Shown here: positions 9,087 to 17,099 of the stretch, piece by piece
Layout: every line of letters begins with the position of its first letter
Numbering within the stretch: the stretch's first letter is position 1
Source: Rhizobium giardinii bv. giardinii H152
Lineage (GTDB): Bacteria > Pseudomonadota > Alphaproteobacteria > Rhizobiales > Rhizobiaceae
Assembly (NCBI RefSeq): GCF_000379605.1
Contig: NZ_KB902691.1
Coordinates: 311,056-375,055 of the forward strand
Reading direction: 5' to 3'
Length of the DNA: 64,000 bases
Notes under the pieces: model-generated
The model's input: the letters and a program-made list of their open reading frames with translations, nothing else
What the model was told of the DNA's origin: nothing
Databases searched by the model: none
Made by a program: the position numbers and the translations under genes

Positions 9087-9246
9087 CGGTATCGATCTCT
9101 TGGCTCGAGGTATTGGCTGGCCCTCCCGGCCAACGTTGTGGAGCGGAAGCTAGCGCGGCGTCGGCCTGCCCGTCCATCCGTTTAGCGACATCGGATAGCA
9201 GGAACAGGCCATGCCGTCTCTTCTGATCTTCGCAGAAGCCTGACAG

Positions 9247-10581
9247 TCAGATGTCTAGCGTCGTCTGCCGCTCCCATTCGCTGAAATGGGAGGTGTAGGT
9301 ATTCCATTCCTGGTGCTTGAGTTTCAGGTAGGCGCTGGAGAAGCTCTTTCCGAGCGCGACTTTCAGCTCCTCGTCCTTGTCGTATTCGCGCAGCGCATCG
9401 AGCAGGTTGAGCGGCAGCTTGGGCGCGTCGGTGACGGTGTGGCCTTCCCTGTACATGTCGATGTCGTAGTGACGGCCAGGATCGGCATTGTGCCGGATGC
9501 CGTTGAGACCGGCGGCAATAATGATCGCCTGCAGCAGATAGGGATTGACCGCACCATCCGGCAGACGCAATTCGAACCGGCCCGGGCCGGGGACGCGAAC
9601 CATGTGGGTGCGGTTGTTGCCGGTCCACGTCACCGTATTCGGCGCCCAGGTCGCGCCGGAAATCGTGCGCGGCGCGTTGATGCGCTTGTAGGAATTGACC
9701 GTCGGATTGGTGATGGCCGCCAGCGCCGAGGCGTGCTTCATGATGCCGCCCAGGAAGGTCTTGCCCTTGGCGGAAAGGCCGAACGGCATCTCCTTGTCGG
9801 CGAAAGCATTGGTCTTGCCCTCCAGATCCCAGACCGAGATATGGGCGTGGCAACCGTTGCCGGTAAGGCCCTTGAAGGGCTTGGGCATGAAGGTTGCCCG
9901 AAGACCGTGCTTCTCGGCGACCGACTTCACCATGAACTTGAAGAAGGAGTGCTTGTCGGCCGTCTGCAGCGCATCGTCATATTCCCAGTTCATCTCGAAC
10001 TGGCCGTTCGCATCCTCGTGGTCGTTCTGGTAGGGCTTCCAGCCGAGTTCAAGCATGTAGTCGCAGATTTCGGCGATGACGTCGTAGCGGCGCATGACGG
10101 CCTGCTGGTCGTAGCAAGGTTTCTCGGCGGTATCGAACTCGTCGGAAATCTTCGACCCGTCCGGAGAGATCAGGAAGAATTCCGGTTCGACGCCGGTCTT
10201 GACGCGAAGGCCCTCCGAAGCGGCTTCGGCGACCAGCCTTTTGAGAACGACGCGCGGCGCCTGTTCCACCGGCTGGTCCTCCATGACGCAGTCGGCGGCG
10301 ACCCAGGCGACGTCTTTCTTCCACGGAAGCTGGATGACGGAGGAAGCGTCCGGCAGCGCAAAGAGATCCGGGTGTGCGGGGGTAAGGTCGAGCCAGGTGG
10401 CGAAGCCGGCAAAGCCAGCACCGTCCTTCTGCATGTCGGCGATGGCTTCCGCCGGAACCAGCTTGGCCCGCTGGCCGCCGAACAGGTCGGTGTAGCTGAT
10501 CATGAAATATTTGATGCCGCGGTCCTTGGCAAAGCTTGCAAGATCGAGTGTCACTGTGTTCCCCTTTGGATTATCAGACAC
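9247..10581 (-). CDS. gmaS: Glutamine-synthetase-like ligase, GmaS/GlnT family (gamma-glutamylmethylamide synthetase candidate)
   Basis: A 444-residue member of the glutamine synthetase superfamily. The N-terminal beta-grasp part is KYFMISYTDLFGGQRAKL. The catalytic barrel shows the metal and substrate motif GVEPEFFLI near residue 132, NGCHAHISVWD, and the ATP/glutamate loop NSYKRINAPRTISGATWAPN. GmaS proteins, which ligate methylamine to glutamate, have this length and architecture. In rhizobia close relatives are also named glnT. The call as GmaS rests mainly on context: it lies directly upstream of purU, downstream of glxBCD and opposite soxBDAG, the N-methylglutamate gene set. A true glutamine synthetase III-like role cannot be excluded from sequence alone. 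Confidence 0.75.
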   Translation of the reverse strand: MSDNPKGNTVTLDLASFAKDRGIKYFMISYTDLFGGQRAKLVPAEAIADMQKDGAGFAGFATWLDLTPAHPDLFALPDASSVIQLPWKKDVAWVAADCVMEDQPVEQAPRVVLKRLVAEAASEGLRVKTGVEPEFFLISPDGSKISDEFDTAEKPCYDQQAVMRRYDVIAEICDYMLELGWKPYQNDHEDANGQFEMNWEYDDALQTADKHSFFKFMVKSVAEKHGLRATFMPKPFKGLTGNGCHAHISVWDLEGKTNAFADKEMPFGLSAKGKTFLGGIMKHASALAAITNPTVNSYKRINAPRTISGATWAPNTVTWTGNNRTHMVRVPGPGRFELRLPDGAVNPYLLQAIIIAAGLNGIRHNADPGRHYDIDMYREGHTVTDAPKLPLNLLDALREYDKDEELKVALGKSFSSAYLKLKHQEWNTYTSHFSEWERQTTLDI

Positions 10582-10646
10582 TTTTTCATGGAGTAGGCCG
10601 CCGCCTGGCTTGGGAGATCAGACGACGGCCATTTGGGTTTTGAGGG

Positions 10647-11975
10647 TCAGAACCCTCCCTTGCCCGGGATCCAGCTCGTGCCGGCAAGCGGCACCTGCGC
10701 CATGGCGGATGCCTCGAGCGTCAGCGCGACCAGATCCTCCGGTTCCAGATTGTGCAGGTGGTTCTTGCCGCAGGCGCGCGCGATGGTCTGCGCCTCCAGC
10801 GTCATCACCTTTAGATAGTTGGCAAGACGGCGGCCGGCCGCGATCGGATCGAGGCGCTTCATCAGTTCCGGGTCCTGCGTCGTGATGCCGGCCGGGTCCT
10901 TGCCCTCATGCCAGTCGTCATAGGCGCCGGCCGTCGTACCGAGCTTCTGATATTCCTCTTCCCAATGCGGATCGTTGTCGCCGATGGCAACGAGCGCCGC
11001 CGTGCCGATGGCAACCGCATCGGCGCCGAGCGCCAGGGCCTTGGCCACATCGGCGCCCGAGCGCACCCCGCCCGAGATGATCAGCTGCACCTTGCGGTGC
11101 ATGCCAAGGTCCTGCAGCGCCTGAACGGCGGGACGGATGCAGGCGAGCGTCGGCATGCCGACATTTTCGATAAAGACGTCCTGCGTCGCCGCTGTGCCGC
11201 CCTGCATGCCGTCAAGCACGACCACGTCGGCGCCGGCCTTCACCGCAAGCGCCGTGTCGTAATAAGGTCGCGCGCCGCCGACCTTCACATAGATCGGCTT
11301 TTCCCAATCGGTGATTTCGCGCAGTTCGAGGATCTTGATTTCCAGATCGTCCGGACCGGTCCAGTCGGGATGGCGGCAGGCCGAGCGCTGGTCGATGCCC
11401 TTCGGCAGATTGCGCATGTTGGCGACGCGGTCGGAAATCTTCTGGCCGAGCAGCATGCCGCCGCCGCCGGGCTTGGCGCCCTGGCCAACCACGACTTCGA
11501 TCGCATCGGCGCGGCGCAGGTCCTTCGGGTTCATGCCATAGCGCGACGGAAGATACTGATAGACGAGCGTCTGGCTGTGGCCGCGCTCTTCGTCCGTCAT
11601 GCCGCCGTCGCCAGTGGTGGTCGAGGTTCCGGCGATGGTCGCGCCGCGCCCGAGCGCCTCTTTGGCGTTGCCGGAAAGGGCACCGAAGCTCATGCCGGCA
11701 ATGGTGATCGGCGTCTTCAGCGTAATCGGCCTCTTGGCGAAGCGCGACCCCAGAACGACGGTCGTGTCGCATTTCTCGCGATAGCCCTCGAGCGGATAGC
11801 GCGAGATCGAGGCACCGAGGAACAAGAGGTCGTCGAAATGCGGCACCTTGCGCTTGGTGCCGGCGCCGCGGATGTCGTAGATGCCGGTTGCCGCCGCCCG
11901 GCGGATTTCGGCCAGCGTATAGTCGTCGAAGGTCGCTGACTTGCGCGGCGGGGTATACGGGTTGTGATAGCTCAT
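10647..11975 (-). CDS. glxD: FMN-binding glutamate-synthase-like subunit GlxD (MgsC type)
   Basis: A 442-residue protein homologous to the FMN-binding synthase domain of GltB. The barrel motifs are plain: MSFGALSGNAKEALGRGA, GQGAKPGGGGMLLGQKIS, VKVGGARPYYDTALAVKAGA, GMQGGTAATQ, SGGVRSGADVAKAL and GADAVAIGTAALVA. In GltB the segment CHLNNCATGVATQD carries two [3Fe-4S] cysteines; here it reads WHEGKDPAGITTQD (residues 355-368), so both are gone. With GlxC and GlxB it forms a three-subunit enzyme like N-methylglutamate synthase, moving a (methyl)amino group onto 2-oxoglutarate or glutamate. It starts 15 bp after the glxC stop and sits in one operon with it. Confidence 0.88.
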   Translation of the reverse strand: MSYHNPYTPPRKSATFDDYTLAEIRRAAATGIYDIRGAGTKRKVPHFDDLLFLGASISRYPLEGYREKCDTTVVLGSRFAKRPITLKTPITIAGMSFGALSGNAKEALGRGATIAGTSTTTGDGGMTDEERGHSQTLVYQYLPSRYGMNPKDLRRADAIEVVVGQGAKPGGGGMLLGQKISDRVANMRNLPKGIDQRSACRHPDWTGPDDLEIKILELREITDWEKPIYVKVGGARPYYDTALAVKAGADVVVLDGMQGGTAATQDVFIENVGMPTLACIRPAVQALQDLGMHRKVQLIISGGVRSGADVAKALALGADAVAIGTAALVAIGDNDPHWEEEYQKLGTTAGAYDDWHEGKDPAGITTQDPELMKRLDPIAAGRRLANYLKVMTLEAQTIARACGKNHLHNLEPEDLVALTLEASAMAQVPLAGTSWIPGKGGF

Positions 11976-11990
11976 CTCTCTGTCCCTGCC

Positions 11991-12713
11991 TTAGTACGCT
12001 TCGGCGTTATCGATGTTGAAATTGTAGAGTTTGCGGGCCGAACCGTAGCGCTTGAATTCCGTCGGGCTCACATCGGTGACACCAGCTCTTTCGAGCAGTT
12101 CTGCAAGCTTCTCCCGATGTTCGGACCGCATTTCCTTCTCGATGCAGTCGGCGCCGAGGCTCTTGACCGTGCCGCGCACGAAAAGCTTGGCCTCGTAGAG
12201 CGAATCCCCGAGCGCATCGCCGGCATCGCCGAGCACGACCAGATGGCCCGACTGACCCATGAACGCCGACATATGGCCGATGCTGCCGTGGACGACGATG
12301 TCGATACCCTTCATCGAGATGCCGCAGCGCGAGGCCGCATTGCCCTTGATGACGAGCAGGCCGCCTCGGCCGGTGGCGCCCGCATACTGGCTGGCATCGC
12401 CTTCGATGACGACGGTTCCCGACATCATGTTCTCGGCGACGCCGGGGCCGGCGGATCCGTGAACGGTCACCGTGCCGCCGTCATTCATGCCGGCGCAGTA
12501 GTAGCCGACGCTGCCGCGCACATCGACGGTGACGGGCTGGTCGATGCCGACAGCCACCGCATGGCTGCCACGCGGGTTGACGACTTCGAAATTCGTGTCG
12601 TTCGTGCCGGGAGCGATCGCGTGCAGCGCACTGTTCAACTCGCGCAGCGGCGTGGTGGCAAGATCGAACACTCGCATCGCTTCCAGACTTTCTCGGTTTA
12701 CGCTGATATCCAC
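11991..12713 (-). CDS. glxC: Glutamate synthase domain-3-like protein GlxC (MgsB type)
   Basis: A 240-residue protein built on the GXGXG beta-helix of the C-terminal GltB domain. The repeating turns are visible as VDVRGSVGYYCAGMNDGGTV, VHGSAGPGVAENMMSG, EGDASQYAGATGRGG and NAASRCGISMKG. In glutamate synthase this domain is a structural spacer between the amidotransferase and FMN domains. Here it is a separate subunit between GlxB and GlxD, as in MgsABC. It has no catalytic residues of its own. The gene starts 2 bp after the glxB stop, so the three subunits are translated together. Confidence 0.88.
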   Translation of the reverse strand: MDISVNRESLEAMRVFDLATTPLRELNSALHAIAPGTNDTNFEVVNPRGSHAVAVGIDQPVTVDVRGSVGYYCAGMNDGGTVTVHGSAGPGVAENMMSGTVVIEGDASQYAGATGRGGLLVIKGNAASRCGISMKGIDIVVHGSIGHMSAFMGQSGHLVVLGDAGDALGDSLYEAKLFVRGTVKSLGADCIEKEMRSEHREKLAELLERAGVTDVSPTEFKRYGSARKLYNFNIDNAEAY

Positions 12714-12715
12714 GA

Positions 12716-13621
12716 TTAAGCTGCCTTCTCATGATCCCAGAAATAGACGGTGGCGGGCTCCGGTTCCCAGACACGCGCATCTTCGATGCCCGGCAGGTTT
12801 ACGAGCGCGCGGTATTCCGAACCGAAGGCGATGTACTGATCCGTCTCGGCCATGACGGCGGGCTTGCAGGCAATCGGATCACGCACGACGCCGAAGCCGG
12901 ACTTCGTGCCGACGACGAAAGTGAAGAAACCGTCGAGGTCATCAAGCGCGCTGGTCAATGCCTGACCAAGATCCTTGCCCTTGGCCATCTCGGCGGTGAG
13001 ATAGGCAGCCGCGACTTCGGAATCGTTCTGCGTCTCGAAGCTCATGCCTTCGCGAACCAGTTCGCGGCGCAGGTTGTTGTGATTGGAGAGCGACCCGTTG
13101 TGCACCAGGCACTGGTCCGCGCCAGTCGAGAACGGATGCGCGCCGAGCGTGGTGACGGCCGATTCCGTTGCCATGCGGGTATGGCCGATGCCATGCGTGC
13201 CGCCCATCTCGCGAATGCCAAAACGGGCAACCACGTCCTTCGGCAAGCCGACTTCCTTGTAGATCTCGACGCTGTCGCCCGAGCCCATGACCCGCACGTC
13301 CGGCCGCTGCTCAGCAAGCAGATCACGCACGGCTGCAGACTGCGTGGCATCCGTCTCGATCACTGCATGCGTGCTTTTCAGCTCCACGGTGACACTGGCG
13401 TCAACGGGCTTCAGCAGAGCTTCAAGCCCGGCGAAATCGACGGCGGGCTTGGCGGATTGAACGGTGATTTTCGCGCGGCCATCGGACGGTGCGCCATAGA
13501 TCGCGATGCCGGCGCTGTCAGGGCCGCGATCGGTCATGATGACCAGCATATCGGACAGCATGGCGCCCAGTTTGGGCTCCAGTGTCTTGTCCTTCAAAAA
13601 CAATCCGACAATTCCGCACAT
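12716..13621 (-). CDS. glxB: Class II glutamine amidotransferase-like subunit GlxB (MgsA type)
   Basis: A 301-residue Ntn-type amidotransferase. It begins MCGIVGLFLKDKTLEPKL, so the catalytic Cys2 is exposed after Met removal. GGTHGIGHTRMATES and LVHNGSLSNHNNLRREL supply the usual Arg and Asn-Gly of the oxyanion and glutamine sites, and ETQNDSEVAA follows. Residues 60-110 form an insertion compared with PurF. In the proposed pathway it would cleave gamma-glutamylmethylamide (or glutamine) and pass methylamine (or ammonia) to GlxD. It is the first gene of the glxBCD run. Upstream lies a motif shared with the promoter of the neighbouring XRE regulator. Confidence 0.88.
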   Translation of the reverse strand: MCGIVGLFLKDKTLEPKLGAMLSDMLVIMTDRGPDSAGIAIYGAPSDGRAKITVQSAKPAVDFAGLEALLKPVDASVTVELKSTHAVIETDATQSAAVRDLLAEQRPDVRVMGSGDSVEIYKEVGLPKDVVARFGIREMGGTHGIGHTRMATESAVTTLGAHPFSTGADQCLVHNGSLSNHNNLRRELVREGMSFETQNDSEVAAAYLTAEMAKGKDLGQALTSALDDLDGFFTFVVGTKSGFGVVRDPIACKPAVMAETDQYIAFGSEYRALVNLPGIEDARVWEPEPATVYFWDHEKAA

Positions 13622-13673
13622 GGAGACGATCCCTCATTTCGTTGCTAAAAAGGGGATAGCAGTTGCCGTTTCA

Positions 13674-13695
13674 AATTTCAACTGGGAAGAAAGTT
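13674..13695. promoter_or_regulatory. Candidate XRE-regulator site upstream of glxB
   Basis: AATTTC-n9-GAAAGTT with the core AACTGGGAAGAAA lies about 55 bp upstream of the glxB start in AT-rich sequence. It closely resembles the site at 14476-14498 upstream of the XRE-cupin gene (AACCCGGAAGAAA core), but its spacer is 2 bp shorter. The shared sequence suggests one regulator acts at both promoters. Confidence 0.4.
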
Positions 13696-13730
13696 TTTTT
13701 CTTTTAAGGCAAGATTTTTGCGCCACGACG

Positions 13731-14429
13731 TCAGGAAATCGCGCCCCGCGTCTGTGGATAGGAGATGATCGAAAGATAGCGTATTGGCAGCTTCACCAAT
13801 TCCTCGGGACCGTGGCGCGCATCGGCGTCGAAAAACAGGCTGTCACCAGGCTGCATGGTGAAAAGCCGGTCGCCGTGGCGATACACGACCTCGCCTTCGA
13901 GCATGTAGAGAAACTCCATGCCTTCGTGCTGAAAGGCCGGGAACGTATCGGAATCGGCCGTCAGCGTAATCAGATAGGGCTCGACGATGACACCGGCGGT
14001 ATTGTTGTCGATATGGCCGAGCAGATTGTATTGATGCCCGGCGCGGGTGCCGCGCCGCTCCAGTTCAACGCCTTCGCCCGCCTTGACGAAAACGGCGTTG
14101 CGCACCTCCTCGTAGCGCCGGAAGAATGCTGTCACAGGAACGCCAAGCGCCCGTGAAAGCGATTGCAGTGTCGTCAGCGACGGCGAAATGTTGCCGTTCT
14201 CGATCTTCGACAACATGCCCAGTGAAATGCCCGTGGCCGTGGCAAGGTCGGTGACGGTAATACCGAGCTTCTTGCGAAAGGCGCGAACTTCATGGCCGAT
14301 GGCGATTTCGAGGTTGTTTTCCTTCGGCTCGCGCAGCGCGTGCGGATCCTGCGAGAAGGCCGCCTTCAGCGCCGGGCGCTCGTCATCCGTCGTCCGGCCA
14401 ATATCGATTTCGGCAGTCTTCTTCGCCAT
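13731..14429 (-). CDS. XRE-family regulator with C-terminal cupin domain
   Basis: A 232-residue cytoplasmic regulator. The helix-turn-helix occupies residues 45-100 (VRAFRKKLGITVTDLATATG then ISLGMLSKIENGNISPSLTT). A linker is followed by a cupin fold (FPAFQHEGMEFLYMLEGEVV, then HGDRLFTMQPGDSLFFDADA and RHGPEELVKLPIRYL). This PuuR-like layout is common among regulators of amine and amino-acid catabolism. It lies between the AraC-type gene and glxBCD on the same strand. A partial inverted repeat upstream of its own start is echoed upstream of glxB, suggesting autoregulation and control of the glx operon. The ligand is unknown; a methylamine-derived compound is an inference from context. Confidence 0.88.
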   Translation of the reverse strand: MAKKTAEIDIGRTTDDERPALKAAFSQDPHALREPKENNLEIAIGHEVRAFRKKLGITVTDLATATGISLGMLSKIENGNISPSLTTLQSLSRALGVPVTAFFRRYEEVRNAVFVKAGEGVELERRGTRAGHQYNLLGHIDNNTAGVIVEPYLITLTADSDTFPAFQHEGMEFLYMLEGEVVYRHGDRLFTMQPGDSLFFDADARHGPEELVKLPIRYLSIISYPQTRGAIS

Positions 14430-14475
14430 GCTTCTCCCCTATGCCTTCGGACAAAAATCCTATCCTGAGAGTGAA

Positions 14476-14498
14476 AATTTCTCAACCCGGAAGAAATT
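14476..14498. promoter_or_regulatory. Candidate XRE-regulator operator upstream of its own gene
   Basis: AATTTCT and AGAAATT form a perfect 7-bp inverted repeat with a 9-bp spacer, 47-69 bp upstream of the XRE-cupin start. The right part, GGAAGAAA, is repeated upstream of glxB (13684-13692). It overlaps the last two bases of the preceding AraC-type gene. Confidence 0.45.
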
Positions 14499-15477
14499 AT
14501 TCTGGAGGCGGGGTGGGGATAACCTGCCGCCCCTGTCGCGGCGCCTCTCCGAAAGCCTCTCTGTAGCTGCGCGAAAAATGGCCGGCGCTGGAAAAGCCGG
14601 TGGCGAAAGCGATTTCGGAGATCGAAAGCGGGCTTTGCAGAAGCAGTCGCCGCGCATGGTTAAGCCTGAGCTTGCGATACTCCGCTAGGAAAGACGATTG
14701 CATCAGGCTTGAGAACAAACGGTCCAGATGACGCGGCGACACACCGGCCAGGGTGGCCATGGCCTGCCGGTCGAGCGGCGCCTCGATCGTCGCCTCCATC
14801 TTTTCAAGGACCGTCAGCAGGCCCGGGTGATTGACGCTGTAACGCTCGGCCAGCGCGGCCCGTTGCGGTGCACCGGGAGCTTCCACGTGGGTATGCAGGT
14901 ACCAGTCGCTGACCCGCCGGGCGAAATCGGATCCCATACGCTCGGAGATCAAGGCGTGCATCATGTCGAGCGGCGCGACGCCGCCGCCGCAGGTGATGCG
15001 GTTGCCGTCGAGCACATAACGGGCCTGACGCGGCGCGAGATCCGGAAAAGCCTCCCTCAGGGCCGGCGCATGCTCCCAGTGGATGGTAAAGTCACGATCC
15101 CTCAGCAGGCCGGCGGCGGCCATCAGATAAGGCCCGCCGGAAATGCCGCCGATCCGAACGCCCTCGCGCGCCAATTGGCGCAGGCAGGCGAGAACCGCAG
15201 GCACATTCCAATCCACCGGCGAACCGCCGGCGCAGACAAAGACCGTGTGCAGGCTGGAACCGCGTCTGGGAAGCGGTTGCGAGGGAACAGGAATTCCTGA
15301 GGACGAGAGCGCCATGTCGCCATCCGGCGCGTGGGACGACAGGCTGTAGATTTCTTTGCCTGCCAGAAGATTGGCGGCGCGCAGCGGCTCAATCGCCGAC
15401 GCGTAGGACATCAGCGCAAACCCGGGAATGAGAATGAAGCCGATGTTCTGCACGTTTTTGAGATCTTCTGCCGCCAT
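14497..15477 (-). CDS. glxA: GlxA-family AraC regulator (DJ-1/PfpI amidotransferase-like plus HTH)
   Basis: A 326-residue regulator. Residues 10-200 form a DJ-1/PfpI-like sensor domain (NIGFILIPGFALMSYASAIE and FVCAGGSPVDW, GGISGGPYLMAAAGLL). Residues 220-320 form an AraC-type double HTH (LAGVSPRHLDRLFSSLMQSS and ISEIAFATGFSSAGHFSRSY). This architecture is that of GlxA, CdhR and GbdR, which activate carnitine, betaine and amine catabolism. It is divergent from soxB, separated by 89 bp, and upstream of the XRE gene on its own strand. It probably activates the sox/mgd operon and perhaps the glx side in response to an N-methylated amine. Confidence 0.9.
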   Translation of the reverse strand: MAAEDLKNVQNIGFILIPGFALMSYASAIEPLRAANLLAGKEIYSLSSHAPDGDMALSSSGIPVPSQPLPRRGSSLHTVFVCAGGSPVDWNVPAVLACLRQLAREGVRIGGISGGPYLMAAAGLLRDRDFTIHWEHAPALREAFPDLAPRQARYVLDGNRITCGGGVAPLDMMHALISERMGSDFARRVSDWYLHTHVEAPGAPQRAALAERYSVNHPGLLTVLEKMEATIEAPLDRQAMATLAGVSPRHLDRLFSSLMQSSFLAEYRKLRLNHARRLLLQSPLSISEIAFATGFSSAGHFSRSYREAFGEAPRQGRQVIPTPPPE

Positions 15478-15566
15478 GACCTATTTATGACGCAATACGT
15501 CTCTTTTCTGCAAGTGATGAAAATCAATCCTGTCATGATCGCGCCAGTTCCCACGGTGAATCGATC

Positions 15567-16817
15567 ATGCGCTACTCTGCCTTCTCCGTTTTTCTGAATG
15601 CCCTGCGCGGCAATAAAGGCTGGCAGCCGGCCTGGCGAAGCCCGGTTCCGAAAAATCATTACGATGTGATCATCGTCGGCGGTGGCGGTCACGGCCTTGC
15701 GACCGCCTACTATCTCGCCAAGGAATTCGGCATCACCAATGTCGCGGTGCTGGAAAAGGGCTATATCGGCTCGGGTAATGTCGGGCGCAACACGACGATC
15801 ATCCGCTCCAACTACCTCTTGCAGGGCAACAACCCGTTCTACGAGCTGTCGATGAAGCTCTGGGAGGGGTTGGAGCAGGACTTCAACTTCAACGCCATGG
15901 TCTCGCAGCGCGGCGTGCTCAATCTCTATCACTCCGACGCCCAGCGCGACGCCTATACGCGCCGCGGCAACGCGATGCGCCTGCACGGCGTCGATGCCGA
16001 ACTGCTCGATCGCAATACCGTGCGCCAGATGCTGCCCTTCCTCGATTTTGACAATGCCCGCTTCCCGATCCAGGGTGCCCTGATGCAGAAGCGCGGCGGC
16101 ACCGTGCGGCATGACGCAGTTGCCTGGGGCTATGCCCGCGGCGCCGACAGTCGCGGCGTCGATATCATCCAGAATTGCGAGGTCACCGGCATTCGTCGCG
16201 AACACGGCCGCGTCACCGGCGTCGAGACCAGCCAGGGCTTCATCGGCTGTGGCAAGCTGGCGCTGGCGGCGGCAGGAAATTCGACCGTCGTTGCCGATAT
16301 GGTCGACATGAAGCTGCCGATCGAGAGCCATGTGCTGCAGGCCTTCGTCTCGGAAGGGTTGAAGCCGTTCATCGACAACGTCGTCACCTTCGGCGCCGGA
16401 CACTTCTATGTCTCGCAGTCGGACAAGGGCGGCCTTGTCTTCGGCGGCGATATCGACGGATACAATTCCTACGCCCAGCGCGGCAATCTGGCGACGGTCG
16501 AACATGTCGCCGAGGCGGGTATCGCGATGATCCCGGCGCTGTCGCGTGTTCGGGTGCTGCGCTCCTGGGGCGGCGTGATGGACATGAGCATGGACGGCTC
16601 GCCGATCATCGACCGCACCCATATCGACAACCTCTATCTGAACGCCGGCTGGTGTTATGGGGGCTTCAAGGCCACGCCCGCTTCCGGCTTCTGCTACGCC
16701 CATCTGATCGCCGGGAACCAGCCACACGAAACGGCAACGGCTTTCCGGCTCGACCGCTTCTCACGCGGCCGGATGATCGATGAAAAGGGCGTCGGCTCGC
16801 AACCCAATCTGCACTGA
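15567..16817 (+). CDS. soxB: Sarcosine-oxidase-type beta subunit (SoxB; MgdA candidate)
   Basis: A 416-residue FAD subunit of a heterotetrameric oxidase or dehydrogenase. After a 30-residue extension typical of SoxB, the Rossmann motif is DVIIVGGGGHGLATAYYLA. SGNVGRNTTIIRSNYL follows, and the C-terminal FAD loop is LNAGWCYGGFKATPASGF. In SoxBDAG the beta subunit performs the N-demethylation. In N-methylglutamate dehydrogenase the homologue is MgdA. It heads a four-gene operon in the order B-D-A-G and diverges from the GlxA-type regulator. Linkage to gmaS and glxBCD favours N-methylglutamate rather than sarcosine as substrate, but sequence alone does not settle this. Confidence 0.9.
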   Translation: MRYSAFSVFLNALRGNKGWQPAWRSPVPKNHYDVIIVGGGGHGLATAYYLAKEFGITNVAVLEKGYIGSGNVGRNTTIIRSNYLLQGNNPFYELSMKLWEGLEQDFNFNAMVSQRGVLNLYHSDAQRDAYTRRGNAMRLHGVDAELLDRNTVRQMLPFLDFDNARFPIQGALMQKRGGTVRHDAVAWGYARGADSRGVDIIQNCEVTGIRREHGRVTGVETSQGFIGCGKLALAAAGNSTVVADMVDMKLPIESHVLQAFVSEGLKPFIDNVVTFGAGHFYVSQSDKGGLVFGGDIDGYNSYAQRGNLATVEHVAEAGIAMIPALSRVRVLRSWGGVMDMSMDGSPIIDRTHIDNLYLNAGWCYGGFKATPASGFCYAHLIAGNQPHETATAFRLDRFSRGRMIDEKGVGSQPNLH

Positions 16818-16826
16818 GGACATTTC

Positions 16827-17099
16827 ATGGCCAGCCTGATCGCCTGCCCCCATTGCGGGCCGCGCCCCAAGGAAGAATTCACCGTAAAAGGTGATGCCGC
16901 AATCGCCCGCCCCGCCGCGGATGCCGGCGAGGACGCCTGGTACGCTTACGTCTATCTGCGCGACAACCCGCGCGGTCGCCACAAGGAATATTGGCACCAC
17001 ACGTCCGGCTGCCGCCGCTGGCTCGTCGTTGAGCGCGATACCGTGACCCATGTTGTCTATGCCGTATTGGACGCGAGCGCTCAGGGAGAGACCGCATGA
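16827..17099 (+). CDS. soxD: Sarcosine-oxidase-type delta subunit (SoxD; MgdB candidate)
   Basis: A 90-residue zinc-binding delta subunit. The expected ligands are present: Cys7 and Cys10 in LIACPHCGPRP, then a His of the pair His57-His58 and Cys62 in WHHTSGCRRW. It contains the usual DAWYAYVYLRDNPRGRHKEYW stretch split by short turns, and length is normal for the family. It lies 9 bp after soxB, and its stop overlaps the soxA start in an ATGA junction. It has a structural role in the complex, stabilising the large subunit. Confidence 0.93.
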   Translation: MASLIACPHCGPRPKEEFTVKGDAAIARPAADAGEDAWYAYVYLRDNPRGRHKEYWHHTSGCRRWLVVERDTVTHVVYAVLDASAQGETA

